Positions 34,883-45,277 of a stretch of DNA of 64,000 nucleotides are shown here, piece after piece. The position numbers and the translations under genes are program-made. Location of the stretch: NCBI GenBank assembly GCA_021234155.1, contig JAJEKV010000020.1, forward strand, positions 16,981,018 through 17,045,017, given 5' to 3'. Position 1 is the first letter of the stretch. The number at the start of each line of letters is the position of its first letter. Origin of the DNA: Isoetes taiwanensis (lineage: Eukaryota; Streptophyta; Lycopodiopsida; Isoetales; Isoetaceae). The notes beneath the pieces are model-generated. The model was given only the letters and a program-made list of their open reading frames with translations, had not been told where the DNA came from and did not search any database.

Positions 34883-34966
34883 GCTATATGCCTCCTTTCC
34901 ATAATGAGTGAAAATATATTATTTTATAATGATTATAAACTGCAATAGACAAAACCTGTAATGATA

Positions 34967-35403
34967 TCAAGCGCAAATAAGACCTTGACTCTGAAAAAGA
35001 GTCTGATGTAGTTGAATCAAGATATATTTACCTTTTTCCCCGTTCTTAACCCATGAGAAACTTATCAAGAGCATCATATATCTGCCTTGGAGTTGGCGGA
35101 TCTTTAAGTACATATATGTGATTATATTTGGCGTTACACAATCAATTTGCATCCTAGCATAACAGTCCAATGCTTCATGGTTTAATCCATGCTCAGCATG
35201 TCCCGCATTTAAAGAAGTCCATGATACTATGTTTCGATCCGATAATTTGTCGAAGATCTCCTGGGAGTCTGCGAATGAACCACATCTAGCATACATGTCA
35301 TCCGATAATTTGTCGAAGATCTCCTGGGAGTATGCGAATGAACCACATTTAGCATACATGTCAACTAATGCATTGGCAACAAGAATGTCTTTCTCGAGAC
35401 CCT
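34967..35403 (-). pseudogene. PPR protein fragment (minus strand)
   Basis: Pentatricopeptide repeats, which in plants bind organellar RNA: GLEKDILVANALVDMYAKCG (about 35,403-35,340), then SQEIFDKLSDRNIVSWTSLN, EHGLNHEALDCYARMQ and TPNIITY. The spacing is of the PLS type. The frame upstream of 35,403 has stops, and it degenerates after TYMYL near 35,090. An internal 63-bp tandem duplication repeats MYA(K/R)CGSFA.SQEIFDKLS without shifting the frame. It is a remnant. Confidence 0.85.
35230..35355 (+). repeat. 63-bp tandem duplication inside the PPR fragment
   Basis: CCGATAATTTGTCGAAGATC through TAGCATACATGTCA occurs twice back to back with about two differences. The unit is a multiple of three and so keeps the PPR frame. 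Confidence 0.9.
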
Positions 35404-35545
35404 ACTTAAGCATATGGTAAATGTGACTTGTTAATGATGGATTAGCAATATTTGATGAAATCTATAGAAACTTATTCTTCTGGAATATCCTGATTGCAGC
35501 ATGTGTCCATTGCAAGAATTATGATGCAAGAAACTCATTTGAAAA

Positions 35546-35873
35546 ATGCTTGAACGCAATATAGTGTCATGGAACACCATAGTTACAGCATACGCTCTTG
35601 AAGATGCATTATATACGTTTTATCGAATGCCTGAAAGAGATGCTTTCTCGTGGACGACGATAATTACAGCTCATGATGTGCGTGGATTGAAAAATAGTGC
35701 ACTCAGTCTTTTCCAGGAAAGAGGATATATTTCTGTATGTTAAACATCCAACTTCAGGAAGATGCTATTGTAAAAACTGCACTTCTATGCATGTATAGCA
35801 AGTATGGCAGCTTAGGCGGTGTATTACAAGTGTTTAACCACATGAATGAGAGCGCAACCATGCAGTTCCATTA
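35546..35873 (+). pseudogene. PPR protein fragment (plus strand)
   Basis: Plus-strand PPR sequence: ERNIVSWNTIVTAYALEDAL, YRMPERDAFSWTTIITAH and SALSLFQERGY, then in another frame TALLCMYSKYGSLGGVLQVF. It points away from the minus-strand PPR fragment, so the two are separate remnants or halves of an inverted copy. Frame breaks and stops rule out function. Confidence 0.8.
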
Positions 35874-35879
35874 GTTATG

Positions 35880-37455
35880 TGATGTAATTGCAGAGATGCT
35901 ATACTCAAATTGTTCCTTATATACATGGACTATCCCTTGGGAAAAGTTTGAAGTACCATGAATTATGTTATATACTATGTGCGGATAATTTAGTATATTA
36001 TTAAATGATTTATTTCTACCACTAAGGAATGTTTATGGACGAGGAAGTGAGCAGTCTAACCTGATTTGTTGTTAAGATATTAGGAGATATAATACATGGA
36101 GTTTTAATTTGAAAGAGTGGCAATAAAGAGTGGTTGTTGATAAAATAGCAAACTAAACTGACTAGCCTTTTTTGTAAGATCCAGCTTCATTGACTCCAAC
36201 ATCATTGCCAGTTGGTATTAACTACACATCTTGCTACAATCAAGACTTCGTATTTAACATAAATAGTTCTTTGCTTTTAGTTTCTCCATTTGAAATTTCC
36301 TCAATTTACTAAACACCAAATCAAATGCGGTGCCAGTGGCTCCGCACTACTTTCTTGTAGCATATATGCTTGAATATTTTATTGTGTATTTGACAATTAC
36401 AATGGTTTATTGCAGCATATTTTCATGGTGGAGTTAATGATGAGTTGAAAAAAAATACAGAAAAAGAAAATTAGACATATAAGGCATCCCAAAGAGTCAA
36501 TGATGTGTTATTGGGCAGGAGAATTGCGCCAATTATATACATTTGTTGTGGTTGATTCGTAAAAAAGAAAAGCAAATATTATTCTATGGAAAATGGGGAC
36601 ACGGCAGCATTAAGATCCAGATGAGAATAACGTACAACTCTGAGAAGTCTTTCTGGGAAGGCCATATCAACTAGCAATGCTGATATAAAATCGAAGACAA
36701 TATTCATCACTCTTCTCACTATTCCAGATGACCCCATGTCAACATCTATTTCGATGTAATTTCTGCCTTTGTAATAATTAAACTGTAGTATGCTTCCAAA
36801 GCACAGTCCTTGATCCCACTGCCTTCTCTAGAATCCAAGACCCCTATGCATAGTACATCGGCATTGCAACTACATAAATTTAAATGTATTGGCTCTACTC
36901 AAAGACTTGTCAATCCTTACCCCTGGCACTGCAGGTAGAAGAGCAAGCCTTTCCCTCTAAAATGCCTCATCACCGATTGGTTCCTAATGAACTTCCATGT
37001 TTGCGACAAAATAAAATATTAGACTGTAATAGAAGGAGCCATGAGCAACCTGGAGAATTGAAACTTTCTCGTTAATTACTACTCCTCTCTGCGATCTTTG
37101 TCTACATTATTGACCAAAAGAGTAACCTGCAAATTGAAAACAAAGTAGAACAAATCTTATGTTTTTTGCGAGAAATATTGCGTAAGGTATTTCAACAACT
37201 GTTGTAGAGACATACTGAATTTGAGATTCCTAGTAGTGAGAACCACACCAACATAATGCTTTCGGGTGTGGAGGCTACATGACCAACTTTGTTGTTTGCC
37301 TTAAATCAATCAACAACAAGGAGTTGAAATATGGGTGTCCTAGCTGGAGTCTTAAACAAAAGACATCGGCTCTGTCATCATCCATCCTTATGCACAATGT
37401 CTTCTTGAAAAGAATACACTTACTAACAGCCCATCGGAAAAAAAATTTGCCCCCC
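35880..37455. other. Intergenic, no gene recognised
   Basis: AT-rich sequence with short frames only. The last about 100 bp lead into the truncated pol of gypsy element 2. Confidence 0.5.
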
Positions 37456-38450
37456 TCAGATAGAATTTTCTACTATCAAGCTCTGAGCGACAATTTCTTC
37501 CAGTGGGTCTTTGTGGATGGAACCTTCCAAAGGTTCTTCAATTAACATTTCCTTAATAAAGTTTACCTCTTCATTGGAGCCATAGGAGCCATCTTGATTA
37601 TAGATTGTAGCAGTCTGAGAACCATTGGAGATGGTACATCTCTCTTGAGACCAGACTGGTCTAGCATCCACAGTGGCTAACCATCTTCTTCCTAAAAGTA
37701 AATCATAGATATCAGACTCAGCTACCACAATAAAGTTAGCAGCTACAGTTATGCCCTCTGTATTAACAGGCACTTTAGTTACCACACCAATAGGGGTGAT
37801 TTTAGCATTATAAAAAGATCTCAATAATATAGAAGCTTTCTTATCCACCTCGAAACCACATTTTTTCATAATGTGATATGGCATAATATTTAGGGGGGAT
37901 CCCCCATCAAGTAACACATTTGAGAAGGTATAACCTCCTAAAGTAGCTGAACATGTGAATGCACCAGGGTCTTCTTCATTCTGTGCTAGAACAAGGTTAG
38001 TGGCATCAGTAAAATTCACACAAGCATTTAATACCTCACCACTAGTTTGCTGCAGTACCCTTTTTCTATAGCTAGGTGCAATCTTTAGCAATGTGAAAAG
38101 ATCCACACTCACCTTGGAATTTTTAAGCAGAACATCAACCTCATCAAAGTCTTGATCTTTCTTACCATATTTTTGCTGAGGGGGTGGGGCTATGATTTGA
38201 GCAGGTGATTCCACTACAGGTGGTGAAGACCTGGCAGTAGAATGCCTACTTGGTTCAGCATGTACATGAGCTTCATTCGTGCTTCTAGTTTGCACCACCA
38301 TAACTTCTTCAGATTTAGGAGCTTCTGTAGCTTGAATAAATCTTATAGAGGTACTCGGTTCAGCAAATCTCACAGGAGGTTTAGGCTCTGGTCTCTTTTC
38401 TTTTTCCTGCTTAGCAAAATATTCCTTAACAGCACACCTAGCATCAGTAT
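37456..38450 (-). pseudogene. Gypsy 2 aspartic protease and linker (3' part lost)
   Basis: Continuation of gag-pol beyond the MITE: ARCAVKEYFAKQEKEKRPEP, a proline-rich linker, and the retropepsin domain with NVLLDGGSPLNIMPYHIMKK and IYDLLLGRRWLATVDARP. The frame ends in a short unrelated tail at 37,456; no second RNase H, RT or integrase follows. The element is therefore 3' truncated and can only be mobilised in trans, if at all. Confidence 0.85.
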
Positions 38451-39115
38451 CAAGGAATAAATTACTACTCCTATATTTTAGTGTAGCCAAAATAGGTTTA
38501 GCTAAACTAGCTTCAAATTGGGGCTAGAAGTTTCTAATACTTGGCTAAACTAAATAGTTTTTCTCCATCATAGTTTCTTGCTTTTGGCTAAACTTTTACA
38601 AAATGGAATGGCAAATATTAGCCATCACGCTATAGTAATTTAAAAAATCCAAGCATTTTGACAAAGACATTGAATTTATTGTAAATACGTAAATCAAAAC
38701 ACAAACATACATTAAAATGTTCAAAAACCTAAAAAAAGGGGACTATATTGTTCCTTTTTCTCTAATGCTTCAACTTTTTACTTGGAACAAGAAAGAAAGT
38801 GGGAAAAAAAAGGAAAAATATAAACCCTATTTGAAATTTCATAAAGTTAGTATATACGTTAGTGTTGAATTTCGGGCTAATCTATCCATTTTTTCAAGCC
38901 CACTCTATATTAGGTTTAGCTAATCGATGTCCTGATGGATATGTCTGGAGGTAAAGGTTTGGCTATTCATCTTAAAGACTCACTTGGGCAGCAAAAAAAT
39001 TGGGCTAAAATTTTCTTTTTTTTGGGCATTTTTTCCATTTACTTTAGCCGTTTTTCTTGGCAAAACTGCTACAAAATAGCCATTTGGCTAACCTTAGCCG
39101 TTATTTTATTCCATG
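38451..39115. mobile_element. hAT-like MITE (665 bp) inserted in gypsy 2 gag
   Basis: Flanked by an exact 8-bp target duplication ATCAGTAT (38,443-38,450 and 39,116-39,123). Termini are inverted repeats: CAAGGAATAAATTA on the left, and CATGGAATAAAATA read inward from the right. Eight-bp duplications and CA.GG ends fit the hAT superfamily. The interior is AT-rich with GGCTAAAC/GTTTAGCC-like subterminal repeats and no transposase. Breakpoints are secure, because the gag frame and the second CCHC knuckle continue exactly across the site when one target copy is ignored. Confidence 0.92.
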
Positions 39116-40159
39116 ATCAGTATGGCCAACTTCTTTACAAAAAGAACAAACAGGACATTCCTTTCCAAAGTGGCCTTTTCTATTACAATTGGGACACACT
39201 TGCCAATAGCAAATTTCTGATGGATGAGAATTCCTATTGTAATGAATACATTCAGGGTAAGTTTTACCTGTTCTTGCAGCCTTGAGTTCAACCAATTGTT
39301 TGGTTATTTCTGCTAAAGCTTCAGTAACCTTAGATAGATCTGACTTCACCTCTGCAACTTGAGAATTTGCTTCCTCCTCTTTAGATTTCTTCTTTTCTTT
39401 CTGTATGGCATAAACTGGAATAGAAGGGTGATGATCATAATGTGCATCAGTAGCATCAGGGTAAAACGGGTCATGGCTATGGTGAGGAACTTGGTGCTTG
39501 TCAGGCAAAGTAGAGAGCATCTGAGTTAAGTCAGTAGTTTTGGCAAAAACTTTGTATATAGAATCAAATCCTTCAGCAGCTTGGATCTTGAGCAACTTCC
39601 TTTGGATATCTGGTCTTCTTTCCAGACCATTAATAAAAGCAGTGACTAAAAACAGAGTTCGGATGGTGACTTGTGCCGTTTGACACATGCTCATAAATGT
39701 ACTAAACCTCTCCTTGTACTGATTCACACTTTCTCCTGCATGTATAGAGAAACCTTGCAACTCAACCAAATCTTTTGGAGCAGCTAACTTACCAAATCTA
39801 TCCAGAAACTTCTTGACAAGTTCATCCCATGAAGTGGTACCCATTAACTTTTCATAAGTTAACCAAGCACCAGCTTCACTTTCTTCTTTGAAACATTTTT
39901 CAAATTCTGAGAGCTTGCAGCCCTTCTTGAAGCCATAATCCCTGTAATAATCCTCAAATATTCTCAAAAAGTTGTTAACACTCATACTGGAATCAAAAGT
40001 AGGCAAAGGAACAGGAACATTCAGCTCAAATTGGTATGGCATGTTTTGGAGCAGGCTAGTTGAGAAACTTGAATTCAATGGCCTTTCTCTACAATGATCT
40101 GATGCATCAATATCTTCTAATGGTTCTTGTTCTGCTGGAAATTTTTGCTTTGGAGCCAC
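39116..40159 (-). pseudogene. Gypsy 2 gag (capsid and zinc knuckles)
   Basis: Gag core with NNFLRIFEDYYRDYGFKKGC, FLDRFGKLAAPKDLVELQGF, SVNQYKERFSTFMSMCQ and a Lys-rich linker. Then come a decayed first knuckle (CIHYNRNSHPSEIC), an intact CPNCNRKGHFGKEC and CSFCKEVGH.., the last being split by the MITE. Where element 1 starts with ATG GCT CCC, this copy has GTG GCT CCA at 40,159, so the start codon is lost; the frame stays open upstream into the LTR (to 40,261). Confidence 0.85.
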
Positions 40160-40204
40160 GAGTGCTGAAATCCAGGAAGATCTCGGTAGAACCTCCAAGA
40201 TGTT

Positions 40205-41490
40205 GACCCCCAACCTGGCTAGAGAGTCAAACACAAGATGCCAACTTGAGTTTTTACTCAAGTTGGGGTTAGAACCTCCAGATCACTTAAGGTGATCAGT
40301 CTACACAAGAATTCCTCAAAGGAAAAGCTCAGTTACCAAGTATTCATAACTTTCCCAATTCTAGAATATGGAGCCCTTACTCAAATTGATGTAGCTCTCA
40401 TAGCCGGATTTATTTCCAAGGTCAAATGATTGTGACTTGTACAGAAAAGTTATAAGCAAGCAAGGATGAAAACCTTGACCAAGTCTGAGTTTTAATCTGC
40501 AAGATATTCGATCTCAAAGTTTCGTCAAATTTTGGTCAATATCAGTCAAAACTACAAACAGATCTCAGAGTTTTGTAACTTGAGTTGCATATAGAATTTT
40601 GAAGAGATTCCAAAACTAAAGTGCAGTGTAGGTCCCAAAGGTGAGGGGCATGCAATCAAATCATAATTTGGATCACTAAAACTATCTTTTTGGCACTGTT
40701 TTGTGAATATCAGTCTAAAATTGTATCAGACATAATGCAAAAAATGGTAACTTGAGTTTGGAATGGATTTCTTTCGAAATTTTTATGCACACAGGTGCAA
40801 ATATGAATGGTCATATGCAAGAAAAAATGAAGGGATACTTCACTGTAAAAATGTTTGTGATGCAAAAATACTAAAGGATCATGATAGTCAACTTTTTAAA
40901 TACTTGGCAGGCAATTTTCATTGATATGAAGGTAATACAAGGTGAATAAGAGTCTTAGGATCATAGATCAATCATCAAGATAGCTTAGGAGGTCAATAAA
41001 TAATATCAAATCAAGAATATCAGTCCAATTTTCTCAAATCGAACTGTGGAACACTCAGATACTTCATGAACGTCTTCAGATCATGCTCACCATGTATCAA
41101 TGTTGAGGTTTGATGCGTCTGGGCCTTCAAAAATCTTCTGTCATTGTTTTCCCAGTATATATGTTTAGGTTTAACGGTTCCAGCATCTTAGTGCTTAAAT
41201 TTAGGCTTGATAGGATGCTTACGGACGGGAATACAGAAATAGATAGTTTTCAGAGCTTAACGATTCCATTCCGGCGTGATTCGAGCAGGTTTCCGAAATT
41301 AGGGTTCTTCGAGGGTATTTTTCCAGGAATTTCGCGATACGATGGCCGTATTTTTTGGGGTATAAACTGAGAATATGCTGTATTTATCGATTTTGAGAAG
41401 CTAGGCCATGGTTCCAAAGGTACCCAAAAAATAATTATAAGCTTCTACTCATTTGGGTCTATGGTAACCCTAATTTCTAGGGGAATATTC
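40205..41490 (-). mobile_element. Gypsy 2 5' LTR region (partial)
   Basis: Begins after the shared primer-binding site (TTGGAGGTTCTACCGAGATC at about 40,195) and carries GAACCTCCAGATCACTTAAG, the same opening block as the other gypsy LTRs here, but is otherwise clearly diverged. Homology to the outer LTR (GCTAGGCCATGG..CCCAAAA) is still visible at 41,400. The far end is obscured by the foldback MITE. Confidence 0.6.
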
Positions 41491-41496
41491 TAGGGG

Positions 41497-41982
41497 AATT
41501 TTTTTAACCTATAACAAAAACCATTATATTAAATTAAATTAAACCATTACATTAAACCATTACATTACCTTTAAATTAAATCCCCCTTCAAACCCCCTTT
41601 GGTTTGGGTGCATATTCACACGGGGGGTGACTCCGGGCAACGAGAGCTGTTGGATAGGTATATTCACCCTTTATTCTTTAATCTACACCGTACGCAAAGT
41701 TCCTCGTTTGTGGGGTATGTTAGTATGGAATTTGCTATACTGTATAACAAGATTTGCAAAATACTATAAGATTTGAGGTAATATACTATATGGTGTTAAT
41801 TTTGTACGTGCAAAACATAATTATAGGGGCTCTCGCTGCCCTACGTCACCCCCCGTGTGAATATGCACCCAAACCAAAGGGGGTTTGAAGGGGGATTTAA
41901 TTTAAAGGTAATGTAATGGTTTAATGTAATGGTTTAATTTAATTTAATATAATGGTTTTTGTTATAGGTTAAAAAAAATTTT
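41497..41982. mobile_element. Foldback MITE with terminal inverted repeats of about 150 bp
   Basis: Left arm 41,497-41,647 and right arm 41,829-41,982 are near-perfect inverted copies (TTTTTTTAACCTATAACAAA..CACACGGGGGGTGAC..CGAGAGC), separated by 181 bp with no coding capacity. The high arm identity suggests recent activity or gene conversion. No clear target duplication is visible, so the superfamily is open; Mutator-like or foldback types are candidates. Confidence 0.85.
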
Positions 41983-41983
41983 T

Positions 41984-42072
41984 GCCCCTTCGGGGCAAAG
42001 AACAAACAACGTGACTTCACACTTGGATGAGTTGATGTTATACTAAAAAAACAAATTGGGCCCTTCGGGCCC
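41984..42072 (+). other. Two UUCG-tetraloop hairpins
   Basis: GCCCCTTCGGGGC (41,984-41,996) and GGGCCCTTCGGGCCC (42,058-42,072) are perfect stems closed by C(TTCG)G, 62 bp apart, next to the foldback element. Either strand could form the hairpin. Function unknown. Confidence 0.6.
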
Positions 42073-42689
42073 TAACAAAATCAAACATAGGTAGACTTTA
42101 AGGTTTTATATATTAATTACTAAGAAGCTTGGATATTCTAGTTGAACACATGTATAAGAGGGCGTGGTTCATGCTAGAACATGGATTAGTTCCAAGAGGA
42201 ACATGCAATTTGTCCAGATATAAAGATAGCAAGAATATATTTAACATTGAGCTATGAGTGTATGACAAAATATTGGTTAACATATCTTTTGAAAAGCCTC
42301 CAAATCCCAGCTAGCTATTGTGGCTGAGCATATGAGTGTCGGAACTTATTCCCAAAAATATGAAATATGACTGCTTATCCATATCCCAATTCAAATTGAC
42401 GAGAGACATGAAATGCAAGCATATAAGGTGAAAAGCTTACTGAAACTTGATGCTGCAGCAATGGATTAATGCTTCGAGTGGAAATACGATAACTCCGGAT
42501 AGAGGAATTCTACTGGTGAAACATTCTATCTGATGTATTTGAAAGAAACCGGTTCCTCCCTCTTCCAAATTCTTCCCTATGCACATTGTTAGGCCGAATC
42601 CTTCCATAAAGCTGCCGTCAAGGATTTTGTGCATTTGGCAGCCGAAGCAAATTACAAATCTTACAGGCCAGCAACATAAGAGGCAGCCT

Positions 42690-43378
42690 TCGATTGACAG
42701 AGAAATCATTTATCAGAGAAGCAAATGATCTACTAAGTTGGAATAGTACGTTAATTCCTCATTCTACAATTTTGATTCCCGTGAAAAACAATGCTAGGAT
42801 TGAGCTTGGAAAAAAAAAAATCAAAGAACAAGCTAAAGGTTATTGCAGGAACTGTTACAGCGTTGGCTTGCATAGTCATAGCCATAACAGCTATATATAT
42901 AGCAAAGAAAAGATTGAAGAATAGATCCAAGGAAAGAAAGCCAAGCAAAAAAGTATCATTTTTTCAAAGGCCAGAGCCAACTAGATCTGCAAAGATTTCT
43001 ACCAGCTCTACAAAAGGAAGGTTGAAAAAAAAAGAGCAAGCTCCACTACCAAAGAACGAGCCAAGGACGGCCTAATCCAATCTTTGTTACCAAGCATCTC
43101 GAGGCCATGAAGGGTAGCATGAATGTAGAACTCAAAATCTTGTGCAAGGTACATCAAAGCAAACATTGTGAAGCTTGTCGGGCTATGCATCAGTGGCACA
43201 GAGAATTTTTACCTTGTTTACGAGTTTGCCCAAAACGGATCGTTGGCAGATTGGCTGGGGACCAGGGTCTCCGGCACCAAAAACAGAGGGTGTAGTCCTG
43301 ACAACATCGAACTAAGTCCTAAAGTCTTAGATTGGGACAGAAGGATAATGATTGCTCAAGATATTGCCAAGATTATCA
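42690..43378 (+). pseudogene. LysM receptor-like kinase pseudogene
   Basis: Pieces in order on the plus strand: a LysM-like segment (FIREANDLLSWNSTLIPHST, ILIPVKNN), a membrane helix (VIAGTVTALACIVIAITAIY) with a Lys/Arg-rich juxtamembrane part, and kinase subdomains III-VI (VELKILCKVH; IVKLVGLCISGTENFYLVYE; FAQNGSLADWLG; VLDWDRRIMIAQDIAK). This is the architecture of LYK-type chitin or Nod-factor receptors at the plasma membrane. It is broken by a shift in an A10 run near 42,815, a one-base shift near 43,155 and loss of everything after DIAK (no HRD or DFG). The N-terminal LysM domains are not recognisable upstream. Confidence 0.8.
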
Positions 43379-43379
43379 G

Positions 43380-44611
43380 ATTTATGGCAGTCTCTGTTTT
43401 CTGTTTTAGACTGCCAGACCGGAAGAAGAAATGGGAATAAATGGGAAAGAGGGAGAAGAAGAGCAAGAAGCCATCAGAAGTTCTTTGTTGGCTGCCTCCC
43501 AATCCGCTAACCTGCAAAAAAAAAAGGAGAGAAAAAATGGATAGGAGGAGAGTGGAGTCACAGCCGCCCTGCCTATTGCCGAATCTATCTGCTGCCAAAA
43601 GCTCTGTCTCTGCAAGCAAGAAATGGGAAGGGAAGGAGAGAAGAAGAAGGAAGTCCGCCAAGAAGACGTCACCATAGCCGCCAGAAAAAAGAAAAATTCC
43701 CCTCTCCATTCGAAGCCATAGCGAGGAGAAAACTGCCGGAAATGGTCCTGTAAATCCCCTTCACGCCACGAACCCTAAAGTCGAACCCTAGAGTTGAATG
43801 CCTCGTTGCTTGCATGGCCTTCATAAAATTAAAAACATGCAAGCCAAAACTATTGCAAAACCATAGATAAAATGCCATTCAAATATCAGAATCCAGTGTG
43901 CACTCTAGATATACTGATTAGTATGCCTCATGCAATACGCCCATGAAATCATATAAAAACCATGCCAAAAAGCGTATAAAATCACAAAAAAAAAACCCCC
44001 TGTTATAATGCTACATATTCTAGGTAGGTACCATAAATGGAATATTCCATGGGGAATATTTAGGTGGCATGGGTACTTAGGGCACAATGGTAAAAGAAGC
44101 AAGGAGGTATAAGAACTTGTAAAAAAGAATTAGGCTAAGGGCATTTGCAAAGGTGTGATATGGGAAATGAAAATAAGGCAAAGAGACATGAAATGGGTAG
44201 GACATCCCATGAGGGAAATAAAATGTATTAAGAAAGGACTTAGGCAAGGCAAAATATGATTTGCAAAAGGCGAGCAAGGAAGAATATAAGTGTGGGGAAA
44301 AATGGCTAGGGGAAATTCAAAAAGGAAGGTGAGAATATGGTATGGGGGGTAGGCAAAAAATGGTTAAGGGATGGAACCAAATACCATGGGATCTTCCAGA
44401 CTCTAACTTCCAATCTTCAAAAAGCATCTTCCAATCTTCTTTAACCCAGCACCTCTTTGACTAGCTTTGACCTCAAATGAAGTATTCCTTGTCCTTGAAG
44501 ATAAATATCCTTTGACCTTCATACCAATGTTGACTACCAAGTCCTCTTTTGACTTAGCTTTCCTAACTTTAACAAATGAACCAATCAATTAGTATGTTGC
44601 CCTTTGGGGGC
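43380..44611. other. Intergenic, no gene recognised
   Basis: Purine-rich (43,430-43,680) then A-rich sequence. Short frames in both directions have no recognisable domain. Confidence 0.5.
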
Positions 44612-44825
44612 AACAAGGCATGAGCTCGACACCTCTGGGTGATGCGTCACCTTCCATGGGGTTCGAGTCGAATAAGGGCAGTGGCCCTCTAGCCACCTGT
44701 GATGGGCATGCATGCCTCTGGAGGGGAGGTGACTCTCCTCCTGCCTCATCAGGACTGGGGAGATGCAACCCAGCAGTAGCCCTCTTGGCTATGTACTCGG
44801 CAGGCTACGGTCCGGTCCCAACACT
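44612..44825 (+). repeat. SINE-like dispersed repeat, copy 2
   Basis: Inverted-orientation counterpart of 3692-3905. Contains GGGGTTCGAGTCG, near the Pol III B-box consensus GGTTCGANTCC, about 45 bp from one end, followed by CTGGGGAGATGCAA. The next 450 bp (to 45,277) are unassigned and end GGATGTCACA, possibly another LTR terminus. Confidence 0.5.
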
Positions 44826-45277
44826 TGTCAAGATACTTTGCAAAGTGTGCACGGGAGGGGCGGATGGAGTGGACTACCCAACAGCCATGTTCTTATGCCA
44901 GCCCAATCCATTGCCATGACTCGGTTTGCATTGACTTCTGGAGACCCAAACCATCAGTCGATCCCCCTTTAAGTCTGAGCCCTGGGTAGGATCTCCCCAT
45001 GTTGATGCTATTGATGTTGTTGTACATGTGATGTTATGATGTGCTTGCCCTTCGAGGTGAGCTTATTGATGTATTGATGTTATGTGCTCATGTTTATTCA
45101 CGCTTCCGCAGCTAGGATGGTACAAGGAAGACGGGCAAATGACCCATCCACTCTTCCCTCACTGGCCCAGTTCATGGGATTGGTGTCAGGTGGATTGCCC
45201 CTGCTAGTTTGACTATCAAGGGGATGAACTCCGCCTTCGGATACGATGGGAGCATCGTAGATGAAGTAGGGGATGTC

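Noticed and set aside
44612-44825. tRNA gene suggested by GGTTCGAGTC
   Set aside because: No cloverleaf, acceptor stem or A-box could be built; kept only as a SINE-like repeat.
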